Assembly: GCF_000282495.1 (NCBI RefSeq)
Contig: NZ_AKJE01000078.1
Location: forward strand, 62,001 to 126,000
From: Pseudomonas sp. GM79
GTDB taxonomy: Bacteria; Pseudomonadota; Gammaproteobacteria; Pseudomonadales; Pseudomonadaceae
Reading direction: 5' to 3'
Length of the DNA: 64,000 nucleotides
This document shows positions 17,420-26,122 of this stretch, piece after piece (the stretch's first letter is position 1; each line of letters opens with the position of its first letter). The notes under the pieces are model-generated. The model saw nothing but the letters and a program-made list of their open reading frames with translations. It was not told the DNA's origin and did not search any database. A program made the translations under genes and the position numbers.

Positions 17420-18975
17420 TGGACTAAGTCTCCGTTGGCTAGAGTCAACCTGTCGCTGCCTGTGGCAGACGCGATAATGGCTTCAGGTGTGATATCAAGA
17501 CCGCTGTGGCCACCGAGTTCGGTGACAAGTTTACCTTCACACATGACCAATACACGGTCGGCAATTCCAACGATCTCTGGTAGTTCACTTGAAATTATCA
17601 CTACGCAAACGCCGGATGCTGCTAATGCATTGATGATTTTATATATTTCTGATTTAGCCCCAATGTCGACACCCGATGTAGGCTCGTCGAGGAACAATAC
17701 TCTGGGCTTCATCTCCAGCAGACGAGCCAACAAAACTTTTTGCTGGTTACCTCCGGACAGTGCTCCAACATTGATATCTGAAGACGCTTTGATATTGAGT
17801 GCCTGGATTGCTTGTTCGGTACGTCCAGTTCCGGCCGTTCGGTCCACAAACCCCGCAAATCGAGCATCACTTCCCACAACACATACATTGATATTGTCGT
17901 GGACACTCATGTCGAGAAAAAGGCCCAGTGCTTTGCGGTCTTCTGTCAGATAGACGATGCCTGCGTTACCTGCATCGCGAGGAGAGCGTATGACTACAAC
18001 TTCGCCGTCCATCTCAATCTTTCCGCCTGAGTACGCATCGACGCCTGCGATTAATCGGGCAAGTTCGGTTCTTCCAGAACCCACCAGTCCTGCAATCCCG
18101 AGAATTTCGCCGGCGTACAGATCGAAACTGCAATCCTGAATTTTGAAGTCATCTGTAAGATTGTTAACACGTAGTATCGGTTGCTCGTAAGAGCACAAAG
18201 AACGCTCATGGGCGTAGAAGCCGGAAACATCGCGGCCAACCATCATCCGGACCAGGGTTTCAGCTGACAGCGTGACGCGATCCAGCGAACCAACGTAACG
18301 ACCGTCCCGGAGCACCGAAACACAATCGGACAATGCGTATATCTCGGCCATTCGATGGCTGATATAGATGATCGCGACGCCATCATCACGTAGCTGCCGA
18401 ATCAATGTAAAAAGGCTTTCGGTCTCTTTTGTGGATAGCGGCGTTGTAGGCTCGTCCATCACCAGGATTCGCGTATCGGCATGAATTGCACGCGCGATTT
18501 CAACAAGTTGTTGGTCCGCAATCGACAAGGTGCCGACCAGTGCGTGTGGATCAAATGTGACGCCAAGTCGCTTTAGTACTACGAGCGCGCCTTCGGTCAT
18601 TGCCTTGCGGTTTATAACTCCACATCGACGAATCTCTCTACCCAGGTAGATGTTCTCCACCACGCTCATATTTGCGCACAAGCTGAGCTCTTGATAGATG
18701 ACGGATATGCCATGGCGCTTCGCATCGTTCACGCCATAGTTTCGAATATCACATCCGTCGATTCGTATAGTGCCACTGTCGGCGACATAGGCCCCCGATA
18801 GTATTTTCATCAGAGTGGATTTTCCGGCGCCGTTTTCGCCCATTAGCGCGTGGATTTGTCCAGGGAAAATACTGAGGTCAATGTCATGCAGGACGCGCAC
18901 CCCATTGAATGACTTCGAGATGGAATGCATTTCCAATAGGGCAGGAGGGGGGCTTTCAGATCCAGTGCTCAGCAT
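17416..18975 (-). CDS. Sugar ABC transporter ATP-binding protein, duplicated NBD (FrcA/RbsA-like)
   Basis: The 519-residue ATPase has two domains. The first has Walker A GENGAGKST and Walker B ILVMDEPTTPL; its signature (GTLSIADQQLVEIARAI) is atypical, as in RbsA. The second has a degenerate P-loop GLVGSGRTE, signature LSGGNQQKV and VLFLDEPTSGVD. ATG 18975 follows TAAGGAGTTAACAGCT and is preferred; the frame remains open to 19104. It is the first gene of the operon and faces the LacI gene across a 500-base region holding two operators. Many codons end in A or T, unlike the sulfur genes at 25-36 kb, which hints at separate acquisition. Confidence 0.86.
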   Translation of the reverse strand: MLSTGSESPPPALLEMHSISKSFNGVRVLHDIDLSIFPGQIHALMGENGAGKSTLMKILSGAYVADSGTIRIDGCDIRNYGVNDAKRHGISVIYQELSLCANMSVVENIYLGREIRRCGVINRKAMTEGALVVLKRLGVTFDPHALVGTLSIADQQLVEIARAIHADTRILVMDEPTTPLSTKETESLFTLIRQLRDDGVAIIYISHRMAEIYALSDCVSVLRDGRYVGSLDRVTLSAETLVRMMVGRDVSGFYAHERSLCSYEQPILRVNNLTDDFKIQDCSFDLYAGEILGIAGLVGSGRTELARLIAGVDAYSGGKIEMDGEVVVIRSPRDAGNAGIVYLTEDRKALGLFLDMSVHDNINVCVVGSDARFAGFVDRTAGTGRTEQAIQALNIKASSDINVGALSGGNQQKVLLARLLEMKPRVLFLDEPTSGVDIGAKSEIYKIINALAASGVCVVIISSELPEIVGIADRVLVMCEGKLVTELGGHSGLDITPEAIIASATGSDRLTLANGDLVQ

Positions 18976-19053
18976 AGCTGTTAACTCCTTATCTACCGAT
19001 TTGAGAGGCAGTTGAAACCTCCCATCGGTGTTCTTGTTTGAGCAACATAGTCG

Positions 19054-19085
19054 AAAGGAAAGCGCTTGCGCAAGCGCTTTCCTTT
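19054..19085. promoter_or_regulatory. LacI-family operator 1 (perfect palindrome)
   Basis: A 32-bp perfect palindrome centred between 19069 and 19070, built from AAAGCGCTTGC and its mirror GCAAGCGCTTT with further symmetric flanks AAAGG/CCTTT. The central CG dyad is typical of LacI/GalR operators. It lies 79 bases upstream of the ABC operon start and within the divergent region shared with the LacI gene. Confidence 0.8.
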
Positions 19086-19170
19086 TCGTTCGAGGAATTC
19101 TCAAAAAAGCACTTCAACGTCCATCCCCTAGGGAAGCCCCGATCAAAGAGCACATGAAAAGGATGTTAGA

Positions 19171-19192
19171 AAAGCGCTTGCGCAAGCGCTTT
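19171..19192. promoter_or_regulatory. LacI-family operator 2 (perfect palindrome)
   Basis: A second, identical 22-bp palindrome core (AAAGCGCTTGC/GCAAGCGCTTT), with its centre 112 bp from that of operator 1. Two identical operators between the divergent lacI gene and the ABC operon suggest cooperative binding or looping by the regulator encoded at 19493. Confidence 0.8.
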
Positions 19193-19492
19193 CGTCTCGG
19201 CTATGCTTTTTTCAACAAGCGCTGCTGCGTCCATCAATTGGTTCGCAGGATGATCGCTACGATAATAAAAAGGAGTGCCCGGCTATGCTGCATAGCGGAT
19301 TCCACCATCTCGATTCACAGACTTCAGATGCGCTGCGCATCTCGCTGGGTCTTTCACGAAATTGCGGGCTCGCCCCGGCATCAATTCCGAGAGCCATCGA
19401 CGCATTTTCTCGCCGTGAGCTTTACAATAGGTAGCAACTGGACATGAGTTCAGCGCTATCCATCAAATCACGTGAGAAAGGAGTGATGCACA

Positions 19493-20503
19493 GTGGGTGC
19501 AAAGATGAGCGATGTCGCGAGAGCCGCGAACGTATCAATGTCTACGGTATCTCATGTTCTCAACGGTACTCGTAAAGTACATCCTGACACCGTCCGTAGT
19601 GTGAATCAGGCTGTAGAGTCCGTAGGCTATATTCGAAACTCACTCGCTCGGTCTCTGGCTCGCTCCTCTTCGGGTTCGGGTGCTATCGGCGTGGCGATTG
19701 CTACGCTTTCAAACTATTACTTCAGTGAAACAGTACGTGCCATCGAAGCGGCATGCGCGAAAAGCGGATTGATGATGATACTGGTCAATACGCAAAGAGA
19801 TCCGGAACAGGAACTCAAAGCGGTCAAGGCACTGCATGAGCGACGTGTTGACGGGATTGTACTCGCTTCGGAATATGATCCAGAAAATCGAGTATTTAAT
19901 TACTTAAAAGCCAACAAGATACCCACGGTTCTCATCGATCGACTTCTCTCGACGTCTTTTGATCAGGTGGGGGTAGAGAATAAGCACTCCTCTCAAGAGT
20001 TGATTGCACATTTGATTAAGCTGGGTCATCGGCGTATCGGGATGGTATCCGGACGATTGACTCAGTCTTCTTCTCATGAGCGAATTGACGGCTACCGTGC
20101 GGCTTTAGCTGACGCTGGAATTGAGTACGAAGATCAATTGGTTTGCTGTGGTGAATCGGCGATTGCGCCGGCAATGGAAGCCACGCGCCGTTTGCTATCG
20201 CTAGAGCACCCGCCCACCGCAATAATGACTGCAAACAACTTGATGACCATTGGTGCAATGCAGGCTCTTCGTGAAGCGGGGCTTGAGGTGCCAAAGGATA
20301 TCGCGCTGGTTGGCTTTGACGATTTCGACTGGGCGGATGCTTTTAGCCCAAGACTGACAGTTGTAGCGCAACCTCTCGAGGAGCTCGGAGCCCAGGCTGT
20401 GAAGCTTTTATTGAAGCGTATCAAGCAACCTGAGGGTAGACGTCAGACTATTAGATTGAAACCCTCTTTAATCCAGCGAGATTCTTGCGGCGCTCCAAAA
20501 TGA
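19493..20503 (+). CDS. LacI-family transcriptional repressor
   Basis: The 336-residue regulator has an N-terminal helix-turn-helix (MSDVARAANVSMSTVSHVLNG, residues 5-25), a hinge helix (RNSLARSLARS) and a periplasmic-binding-like effector domain (IGVAIATLSNYYF, VDGIVLASEYD, ALVGFDDFDWAD). A GTG start at 19493 is supported by GAAAGGAGTGATGCACA. It diverges from the sugar ABC operon and most likely represses it through the two palindromes at 19054 and 19171, and perhaps also pgi and the porin downstream. The inducer is likely the imported sugar or its phosphate. Confidence 0.9.
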   Translation: MGAKMSDVARAANVSMSTVSHVLNGTRKVHPDTVRSVNQAVESVGYIRNSLARSLARSSSGSGAIGVAIATLSNYYFSETVRAIEAACAKSGLMMILVNTQRDPEQELKAVKALHERRVDGIVLASEYDPENRVFNYLKANKIPTVLIDRLLSTSFDQVGVENKHSSQELIAHLIKLGHRRIGMVSGRLTQSSSHERIDGYRAALADAGIEYEDQLVCCGESAIAPAMEATRRLLSLEHPPTAIMTANNLMTIGAMQALREAGLEVPKDIALVGFDDFDWADAFSPRLTVVAQPLEELGAQAVKLLLKRIKQPEGRRQTIRLKPSLIQRDSCGAPK

Positions 20504-20917
20504 CTGTACTCAGGGTTTCGTCCTGAGGATCTAGCGGTGCAGACGTGAATTATTTGATGCTTGTCCACGTCTCGCCGCCTGGATAACTTTGAAACTAAAT
20601 GACTGGCACCTGGTTTCCATTTGTCATGCACGGATATGCATGTTTGCAGTGTTTTCTGCTTGAGTGCCCCCGCGTTCGGTTTTGTTTTCTTCAGGTTTCA
20701 ATGATTTCGTTATAGAGATAGACATTTATTTGAATCGCGATGGAGAACGCTAGCCCTCGCGGGAGTAAATCCGATAATGGGTCGTAACTGCACAATGCAG
20801 GGCTTATTCCTGTGATGGCGCTTCTGCGTTTGCAGAATTACAAAACGCCCACATTTGAATGGCAAGAAAAGAGTTGATTGAGACGGCACAAGCCGTATTG
20901 GCGAAGAAGGGCTGAGC
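20504..20917. other. Intergenic region upstream of pgi
   Basis: This 414-base stretch has no credible gene. A weak 6-bp inverted repeat (CTCAGG/CCTGAG at 20509-20527) just after lacI could be a terminator. A pgi promoter should lie here, but no clear box pair or copy of the 22-bp operator was recognised. Confidence 0.5.
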
Positions 20918-22582
20918 ATGAATAACTACAACAAAACGAATGATGTGACTGCACTGCCGGCATGGCGCAATCTGCTCGACCATCGGGAGAGCATGAAAAA
21001 TTTTAGTATGCGCGATGCCTTTCGAGATAACAGTAAACGCTTTCAAGACTTTTCCTTGGCGGGCTGCGGGCTTTTTTTGGATTACTCCAAAAACCTCATC
21101 ACTCACGAAACGCGTTCATTGCTTGTAAACCTTGCTCGCGAGGCAGGCGTGGAACAGGCCGCGCGTGCCATGTTCAGTGGAGAGAAAATCAACTGCTCCG
21201 AAGGGCGTCCAGTGCTGCATACGGCGCTGCGGCGACCAGTGGGGGACGCTTTGATGGTCGATGGTCGCAACTTGATGCGCGATGTGCATGGAGCCCTGGC
21301 GCAGATGACTGACGTTGTGAGTCGTATCCATAACCATCTGTGGCGTGGTTACAACGACAAGGTCATCACCGATGTCGTAAACATTGGTATTGGTGGCTCA
21401 TTTCTGGGCCCGGAGCTTGTCTCTGAGGCGCTGGCGCCTTTTGCTCGGCATGGGGTGCGGTGCCATTATCTAGCTAATATCGACGGCAGTGAGTTCCGAG
21501 AGGTTACAGCCGGACTGAACGTAGAAACAACGCTGTTCATCATCTCCAGCAAAACCTTCGGTACTCTTGAAACCTTGAAGAATGCACAAGCTTCTCGTAG
21601 CTGGTACTTGGCTAAGGGCGGGACGGAAGAGAAGCTATATCGCCATTTCATTGCTGTGACCAATAATCGCCAGGCAGCGCTGGATTTCGGCATCCGTGAA
21701 GCAAACATTTTTCCTATGTGGGACTGGGTCGGTGGCCGTTACTCACTATGGTCTGCAATTGGCCTGCCGATTGCGCTGGCCATTGGCATCGCTAACTTCA
21801 AGGAACTGCTATCCGGCGCGTACGCTATGGATCAGCATTTCCTGAACGAACCATTGGAACAGAACCTTCCTGTTCTTTTAGCGGTACTCGGCGTTTGGTA
21901 TCACAATTTTTGGGGTGCGCAAAGCTATGCTTTCTTGCCCTATGACCATTACCTGCGCAACTTCGTTAAGCATCTGCAGCAGATGGACATGGAGTCAAAT
22001 GGTAAAAGTGTTCGTCATGATGGCACGTCAGTGTCTTGCACCACGGGCCCGGTAATCTGGGGCGGCGTGGGGTGTAACGGACAGCACGCTTACCACCAGT
22101 TGCTGCATCAGGGAACGCCTCTGATTCCAGCTGACTTCATTGTGCCTGTGGTCAGCCACAATCCAGTGGCTGATCATCAGGAATGGCTGTATGCCAATTG
22201 CTTGTCTCAAAGCCAAGCGCTGATGTGGGGCAAAACCCGCAGTGAAGCTGAGGCAGAGCTAAAAGCCAAAGGCCTTTCATCCAGTGAGATTGAACGACTG
22301 GCACCGCATAAAGTGATCCCCGGTAACCGGCCAAGCAATACAGTTGCTCTTGAGATCATCAATCCACATAGCCTTGGTGCGCTGATCGCGCTTTATGAGC
22401 ACAAGGTCTTTGTCCAGGGCGTAATTTGGGGAGTCAATTCGTTTGATCAATGGGGCGTGGAACTGGGCAAGGAGCTAAGTAACAGCGTGCATAGCCTCCT
22501 GACTCGCTATGACGCGCAACCGGCTGATGATTCCTCGACGCAGGGTCTTATAGATTTCTTCCGAGGACGTCATCGGGGGTAG
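20918..22582 (+). CDS. pgi: Glucose-6-phosphate isomerase
   Basis: The 554-residue cytosolic enzyme interconverts fructose-6-phosphate and glucose-6-phosphate. Family features include VVNIGIGGSFLGPELVSEAL for phosphate binding, FIISSKTFGTLETLKNA, WDWVGGRYSLWSAIGLPIAL (PGI signature 1), the catalytic-Glu region GAQSYAFLPYDHYL, and GVIWGVNSFDQWGVELGKEL (signature 2). Length is normal. Most pseudomonads carry one housekeeping pgi elsewhere; this copy within a sugar-uptake module is probably an accessory paralogue that channels fructose-6-phosphate into the Entner-Doudoroff route. The RBS AAGGGCTGAGC precedes the ATG. Confidence 0.95.
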   Translation: MNNYNKTNDVTALPAWRNLLDHRESMKNFSMRDAFRDNSKRFQDFSLAGCGLFLDYSKNLITHETRSLLVNLAREAGVEQAARAMFSGEKINCSEGRPVLHTALRRPVGDALMVDGRNLMRDVHGALAQMTDVVSRIHNHLWRGYNDKVITDVVNIGIGGSFLGPELVSEALAPFARHGVRCHYLANIDGSEFREVTAGLNVETTLFIISSKTFGTLETLKNAQASRSWYLAKGGTEEKLYRHFIAVTNNRQAALDFGIREANIFPMWDWVGGRYSLWSAIGLPIALAIGIANFKELLSGAYAMDQHFLNEPLEQNLPVLLAVLGVWYHNFWGAQSYAFLPYDHYLRNFVKHLQQMDMESNGKSVRHDGTSVSCTTGPVIWGGVGCNGQHAYHQLLHQGTPLIPADFIVPVVSHNPVADHQEWLYANCLSQSQALMWGKTRSEAEAELKAKGLSSSEIERLAPHKVIPGNRPSNTVALEIINPHSLGALIALYEHKVFVQGVIWGVNSFDQWGVELGKELSNSVHSLLTRYDAQPADDSSTQGLIDFFRGRHRG

Positions 22583-22813
22583 AGCCTCATAAGATTGGAC
22601 GGGACTAATGCCTTATCGTTAGCTCGTCTGGTCACTTTGCGCCGGCAATGCCTGGATTCTTCTCATTGGTTCAGCGGTGCCTTTTCTATTCGATTTAACT
22701 TGGTATTTCCCTTTCGAAAACCGGTGCGTGGGAGTTAACCGTGTACTTTGATTAAAAGCGTGCTGTTCGCGTCGACCTTATCCAATAAATATAACAAACA
22801 AAAGGTGTTATGA

Positions 22814-24040
22814 ATGAACGTTAAAACTCTCAGCGCAGTTCTGGGTGCGTCCTTTGCTGTCGGCTTTTTGCCCGTTGACGCGTATTCAACAGACTTCAGT
22901 GGTTATTTCAGAACCGGAGTTGGAGATTCGACTCAAGGAGGGAAACAGTCGTGTTTTCAGCTACCGGGCGCGCAATCCAAATACCGTCTTGGCAACGAAT
23001 GTGAGCAATATCTGGAGCTGGATTTGCGCCAGGATCTGCTTTCACTGGACGACGGCTCGGTGGTCAGCGTGGAAGGCATGGCACAGTTTTATAACGAGTA
23101 TGGCCATGAACCAAAATTTGACGGGGAGCACGGCTATACGCGGATGAGTCAGCTCTACGCTGAGTGGAGCAAGATGCCGGCATTGAATGGCGGTTCTTTC
23201 TGGGCGGGCCGTCGTTACTACAACCGAAACGACATCAATATTTCCGACTACTTCTACTGGAACCAAAGCTCAACAGGCTTTGGGTTCGACCAGGTCGCAT
23301 TGGGAGATCTGAAATACAGCTACGTGTTCTCACGCAAGGACAACGTCTTTCAAAAGGATTTTGTTACCCGTCAGGATGTGACCGTCAGTGGATTCAACAC
23401 AAATCCCGGTGGCGAGGTTCAACTGGGCGTCAGTTATCTGGACAAGCCGAGCCGCGAGAATGCTCATCAGGGCTGGTCAGTGGTTGCCCAGCACAAGCAG
23501 GTCGCGTTTCTTGGCGGAGTCAACAAGTTCGCTGTTCAATACGGCCGAGGGCCGGGCACCGCATTGGGCTACACCGGTGATACCACGTTGGATGAGAGCA
23601 ACAAGAGCTGGCGGCTCGTGGAGTTTTTCGACTGGCAAATGACTCATGCTTTTAGTGGTCAAGTTGAATTGGTCTATCAAAAAGACACGCGCCCTGATGG
23701 TGATGATCAGAACTGGTTATCCATTGGTGTTCGGCCAATTTATGCGTTCACGGACCAGTTCAAGTTGATCACCGAAGTTGGGCGCGACCAGGTTGAAGCT
23801 GCAGACGGTACCCGAAAACTCACTAAGTACACCATCGCGCCTACCTGGTCACCGAAGGGCCCGGGATTCTGGGACAGGCCGGAATTTCGTCTGTATTACA
23901 CCTACGCTACCTGGAACAAGGCTGCGCAACGCGCCGCCAGCTTGCAATCTCCGGGATCGGCGTTGTCTGATACCGGTGCGTTTGGTACAGACCTGCAAGG
24001 CTCCAACGTAGGTGTTCAGATCGAGTATTGGTGGAAATAA
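22814..24040 (+). CDS. Carbohydrate porin, LamB/ScrY (maltoporin) family
   Basis: The 408-residue outer-membrane protein has a signal peptide (to about VDAYST), then FSGYFRTGVGDSTQGG, the typical mature N-terminus of LamB-family porins. SGFGFDQ-like text (SSTGFGFDQVALGDLKYSYV), GRRYYNRNDINISDYFYW and a C-terminal strand GVQIEYWWK also fit. Maltoporins form trimeric 18-strand barrels for sugar diffusion. It lies downstream of pgi on the same strand and supplies the outer-membrane entry for the ketose module. Whether it takes oligosaccharides such as sucrose cannot be read from sequence. Confidence 0.85.
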   Translation: MNVKTLSAVLGASFAVGFLPVDAYSTDFSGYFRTGVGDSTQGGKQSCFQLPGAQSKYRLGNECEQYLELDLRQDLLSLDDGSVVSVEGMAQFYNEYGHEPKFDGEHGYTRMSQLYAEWSKMPALNGGSFWAGRRYYNRNDINISDYFYWNQSSTGFGFDQVALGDLKYSYVFSRKDNVFQKDFVTRQDVTVSGFNTNPGGEVQLGVSYLDKPSRENAHQGWSVVAQHKQVAFLGGVNKFAVQYGRGPGTALGYTGDTTLDESNKSWRLVEFFDWQMTHAFSGQVELVYQKDTRPDGDDQNWLSIGVRPIYAFTDQFKLITEVGRDQVEAADGTRKLTKYTIAPTWSPKGPGFWDRPEFRLYYTYATWNKAAQRAASLQSPGSALSDTGAFGTDLQGSNVGVQIEYWWK

Positions 24041-24054
24041 ATCCTGAAATGACA

Positions 24055-24071
24055 GGGCTGACAATCAGCCC
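24055..24071 (+). terminator. Hairpin after the LamB-type porin gene
   Basis: GGGCTGA-CAA-TCAGCCC forms a tight 7-bp stem 15 bases after the porin stop. No T-tract follows, so termination is plausible but unproven. Confidence 0.5.
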
Positions 24072-24173
24072 GGATCTGCTTCAACAACGGCGGATAGCGA
24101 GGGCAATCCAACGCTTCCTCTCAAACAGGAAGGGTGTGGTGAACCGCGAGAGGAAGTGAGCGAGTCAGATGAT

Positions 24174-24195
24174 GCTGAACGTTGTGACGTTCAGC
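24174..24195. repeat. Perfect inverted repeat in the junction region
   Basis: GCTGAACGT-TGTG-ACGTTCAGC is a 9-bp perfect stem with a 4-base loop, located between the porin gene and the metN remnant. A smaller repeat CTTCCT/AGGAAG is at 24113-24131. They could be terminators or junk from the insertion junction. Confidence 0.5.
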
Positions 24196-24280
24196 ACCAT
24201 AGTCGCTCGAACATTGAAATCCTATTCGAGTTGGAATGTGAAATAGGGCGTTGCGTTAGATGGAAATATACGAAATGCGC

Positions 24281-24485
24281 ACCCGTCTCTTTGAGAGTGC
24301 GCTTGCCGTCGGCCAGGCACTGGGTGGGCAGGTCAGCTTGCTGCATGGCGGTATCGAGCGTATCCAGAGCCGCGCCCAGGGACGTTGGTTCCTGGGCGTA
24401 GCGACGAGCCAGGGGCCAGACGCCAGACGCGTTGCTGGCCCGTGCTTCGTCGCTGGCCGATCAGGTGCAGGTGCTGGGGCGTGAT
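24281..24485 (+). pseudogene. C-terminal remnant of a methionine ABC transporter ATPase (MetN NIL domain)
   Basis: One frame reads GQALGGQVSLLHGGIERIQS followed by RAQGRWFLGV, which resembles the ACT-like NIL domain at the end of MetN. A second frame then continues with PDALLARASSLADQVQVLGR, which resembles the last helix of MetN, so at least one frameshift lies between about 24390 and 24425. The nucleotide-binding domain is absent. The remnant is convergent with the flavoprotein gene at 24492 and suggests the sulfur region once began with a methionine/sulfur ABC importer that was cut when the ketose module arrived. Confidence 0.6.
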
Positions 24486-24491
24486 GTCGGC

Positions 24492-25730
24492 TTACTTCGA
24501 TCCAGCGCCGATCTGCCAGACGTAGGGCGGTTCGGTGCTGTTGATTTCCCAGTCGCCGATAATGCGTTCCTTGTAGATGAGGGGGTTGTGCGAGGCCGCG
24601 GTGCGGGCGTTGCGCCAGTGACGATCGAAGGCCTTGCCGGTGCTGGTGGCCGAGGCGCTGAGGGCGTTGAACAGGTCACTGGTGGCGCGCAGCACAAGGT
24701 CAGCGATCACCACTTGGGCCTGGGCCGATTCCAGTTCGGCGGCGATGTTGGCCTCGCGTTCGGCGACTTCGTCATGGGCGAAGCGGCTTTCGTACGCCAC
24801 CTGCAAGGCGGTCGCCGCGCGCAGGGTGGTGGCGTGTGCGGCGTAGACCTGCGCCGATGCCTTGCCCACCACTTGCTGCACCTGGACGTCCTGGCTGACG
24901 TGGCTGGCATTGCCGGTGCTGAAGATGCGCGTGCGCTTGCGCACTTCTTCCGTGATGTCGTGCACCGCGGCACGGCCGGCACCGGTCTGAACCGCCAACA
25001 GCACCAGTTGATAGAAGGCCGTCTGGTACTTGAAGCGGGTGGCGAAGTCGAGCAGGTTTTCAGGCTCCACCACGGCGTTTTCGAATACCGAGGTGCCGCT
25101 ACCGGTGGTGCGCTGGCCAAAGCCATCCCAATCGTCACTCTGCGAGATGCCCGGTTGTTGCACGCGGACGGCGGCAATCACGTCGGCACCGTTGTCATCG
25201 CGCTGGGCATAGAGGTCGATCCAATCGGCGAAGATGCTACCGGTGCTGTAGTACTTGGTGCCGTTGACTACCCAGTGTTCGCCCAGACGCGAGACGCGAG
25301 TGCCGACCTGGCCGATCTTGACGCTGCCGATTTCGGTCCAGGCATTGCCCACCAGATCACCCTCGACAAAACGCTTGAACCAGGTGTCCTGTGGTGCGTC
25401 AGCCTGGGCATTGAGGCGGTCTTCGACAAAGGCAAAGTGACCGCGCAACGCCTGTGGCAAATTGGAGTCCGCTTCGGCCAATTCGATCAGTAACTCAAAC
25501 AGCTGGGGCAGGGAAGCGCCAGCGCCACCGTACTGGATCGGCACACGCACGGCGCCAAAGCCGGCTTCCTTCAGCCATTTCACTTGTTCAAAGGGCAGGC
25601 TGCGGCTTTGCTCGCGCTCCAGTGCGCCGGCGGCGATGCGTGCAAAGATCGGCCGGAAGCGCTCGGCCAGGGCCTGGTAGTCGGTACCGGTGGAGAGGGG
25701 GTGTGGCAGGTGTTGTTGCTGGACTGTCAT
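24492..25730 (-). CDS. Acyl-CoA-dehydrogenase-like flavoprotein of sulfur assimilation (SfnB/DszC type)
   Basis: The 412-residue protein has the acyl-CoA dehydrogenase fold: helical N-domain (LAERFRPIFARIAAGALEREQ), mid beta-domain (GNAWTEIGSVKIGQ, WVVNGTKYYSTGSIFADW) and C-terminal helical domain (VVGKASAQVYAAHATTLRAA). SfnB/DszC relatives use flavin with oxygen or substrate in sulfone, sulfoxide or sulfonate metabolism rather than CoA thioesters. ATG 25730 follows AAGGAGCTGCACC. It diverges from the sfnF-sfnG operon, sharing the enhancer site at 25955. A second family member lies at 35.2 kb, with low overall similarity by eye. Confidence 0.8.
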   Translation of the reverse strand: MTVQQQHLPHPLSTGTDYQALAERFRPIFARIAAGALEREQSRSLPFEQVKWLKEAGFGAVRVPIQYGGAGASLPQLFELLIELAEADSNLPQALRGHFAFVEDRLNAQADAPQDTWFKRFVEGDLVGNAWTEIGSVKIGQVGTRVSRLGEHWVVNGTKYYSTGSIFADWIDLYAQRDDNGADVIAAVRVQQPGISQSDDWDGFGQRTTGSGTSVFENAVVEPENLLDFATRFKYQTAFYQLVLLAVQTGAGRAAVHDITEEVRKRTRIFSTGNASHVSQDVQVQQVVGKASAQVYAAHATTLRAATALQVAYESRFAHDEVAEREANIAAELESAQAQVVIADLVLRATSDLFNALSASATSTGKAFDRHWRNARTAASHNPLIYKERIIGDWEINSTEPPYVWQIGAGSK

Positions 25731-25954
25731 GGTGCAGCTCCTTATGGAAGGCAAGAGAAGCAACAGAGCGGTCGATCTGCTGCGTACTGCTGTCAGTGCA
25801 CAGGTCGTGCCTGGCGCTGTAAAAAGCCGTTTTACAGGGCGTGCGGGGTGTCGACGGCGCTCACTCCTGTCGCCTGCCGGGCAACTTGTTGAAGCGCTGA
25901 CCGCCCGACAACAGCGGCCCGGGCGGGGCTTCGTGCCAAACGCCACGAGACAAC

Positions 25955-25970
25955 TGTTGTGAGTGCAACA
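25955..25970. promoter_or_regulatory. Putative SfnR-type enhancer site upstream of sfnF
   Basis: TGTTGT-GAGT-GCAACA fits the TGTTGC-N4-GCAACA pattern seen three times before the msuE operon, with one mismatch. It is within a larger inverted repeat (CAACTGTT/AACAGTTG) about 85 bases upstream of the sigma-54 promoter, a normal enhancer distance. Confidence 0.65.
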
Positions 25971-26055
25971 GTTGATCAACAGCCTGTCCGTTGGACGACA
26001 CTGCGGCGTTTTACGAAAACTGTATAACTAATTGATTCATATTGAATTATTGAAG

Positions 26056-26071
26056 TGGCACGGTTGCTGCT
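26056..26071 (+). promoter_or_regulatory. Sigma-54 promoter of the sfnF-sfnG operon
   Basis: TGGCACGGTTGCTGCT matches the -24/-12 consensus TGGCACG-N4-TTGC(A/T) with correct spacing and one mismatch in the -12 box. It lies 51 bases before the sfnF start codon. Sigma-54 control agrees with the SfnR activator encoded at 34.1 kb. Confidence 0.82.
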
Positions 26072-26122
26072 CTAGTCCTTGTGCAGGTGCCGCGGTGGCC
26101 TCTGCCACCACGAGGACGGGCA

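Noticed and set aside
19054..19085. Palindrome considered as a transcription terminator
   Set aside because: It lies upstream of both divergent genes, has a central CG dyad without a loop, and has an identical partner at 19171, all pointing to an operator.
24432..25493. 353-codon + strand frame
   Set aside because: Only its first ~25 codons resemble MetN; the rest is antisense to the acyl-CoA-dehydrogenase-like gene, so it is not a full gene.
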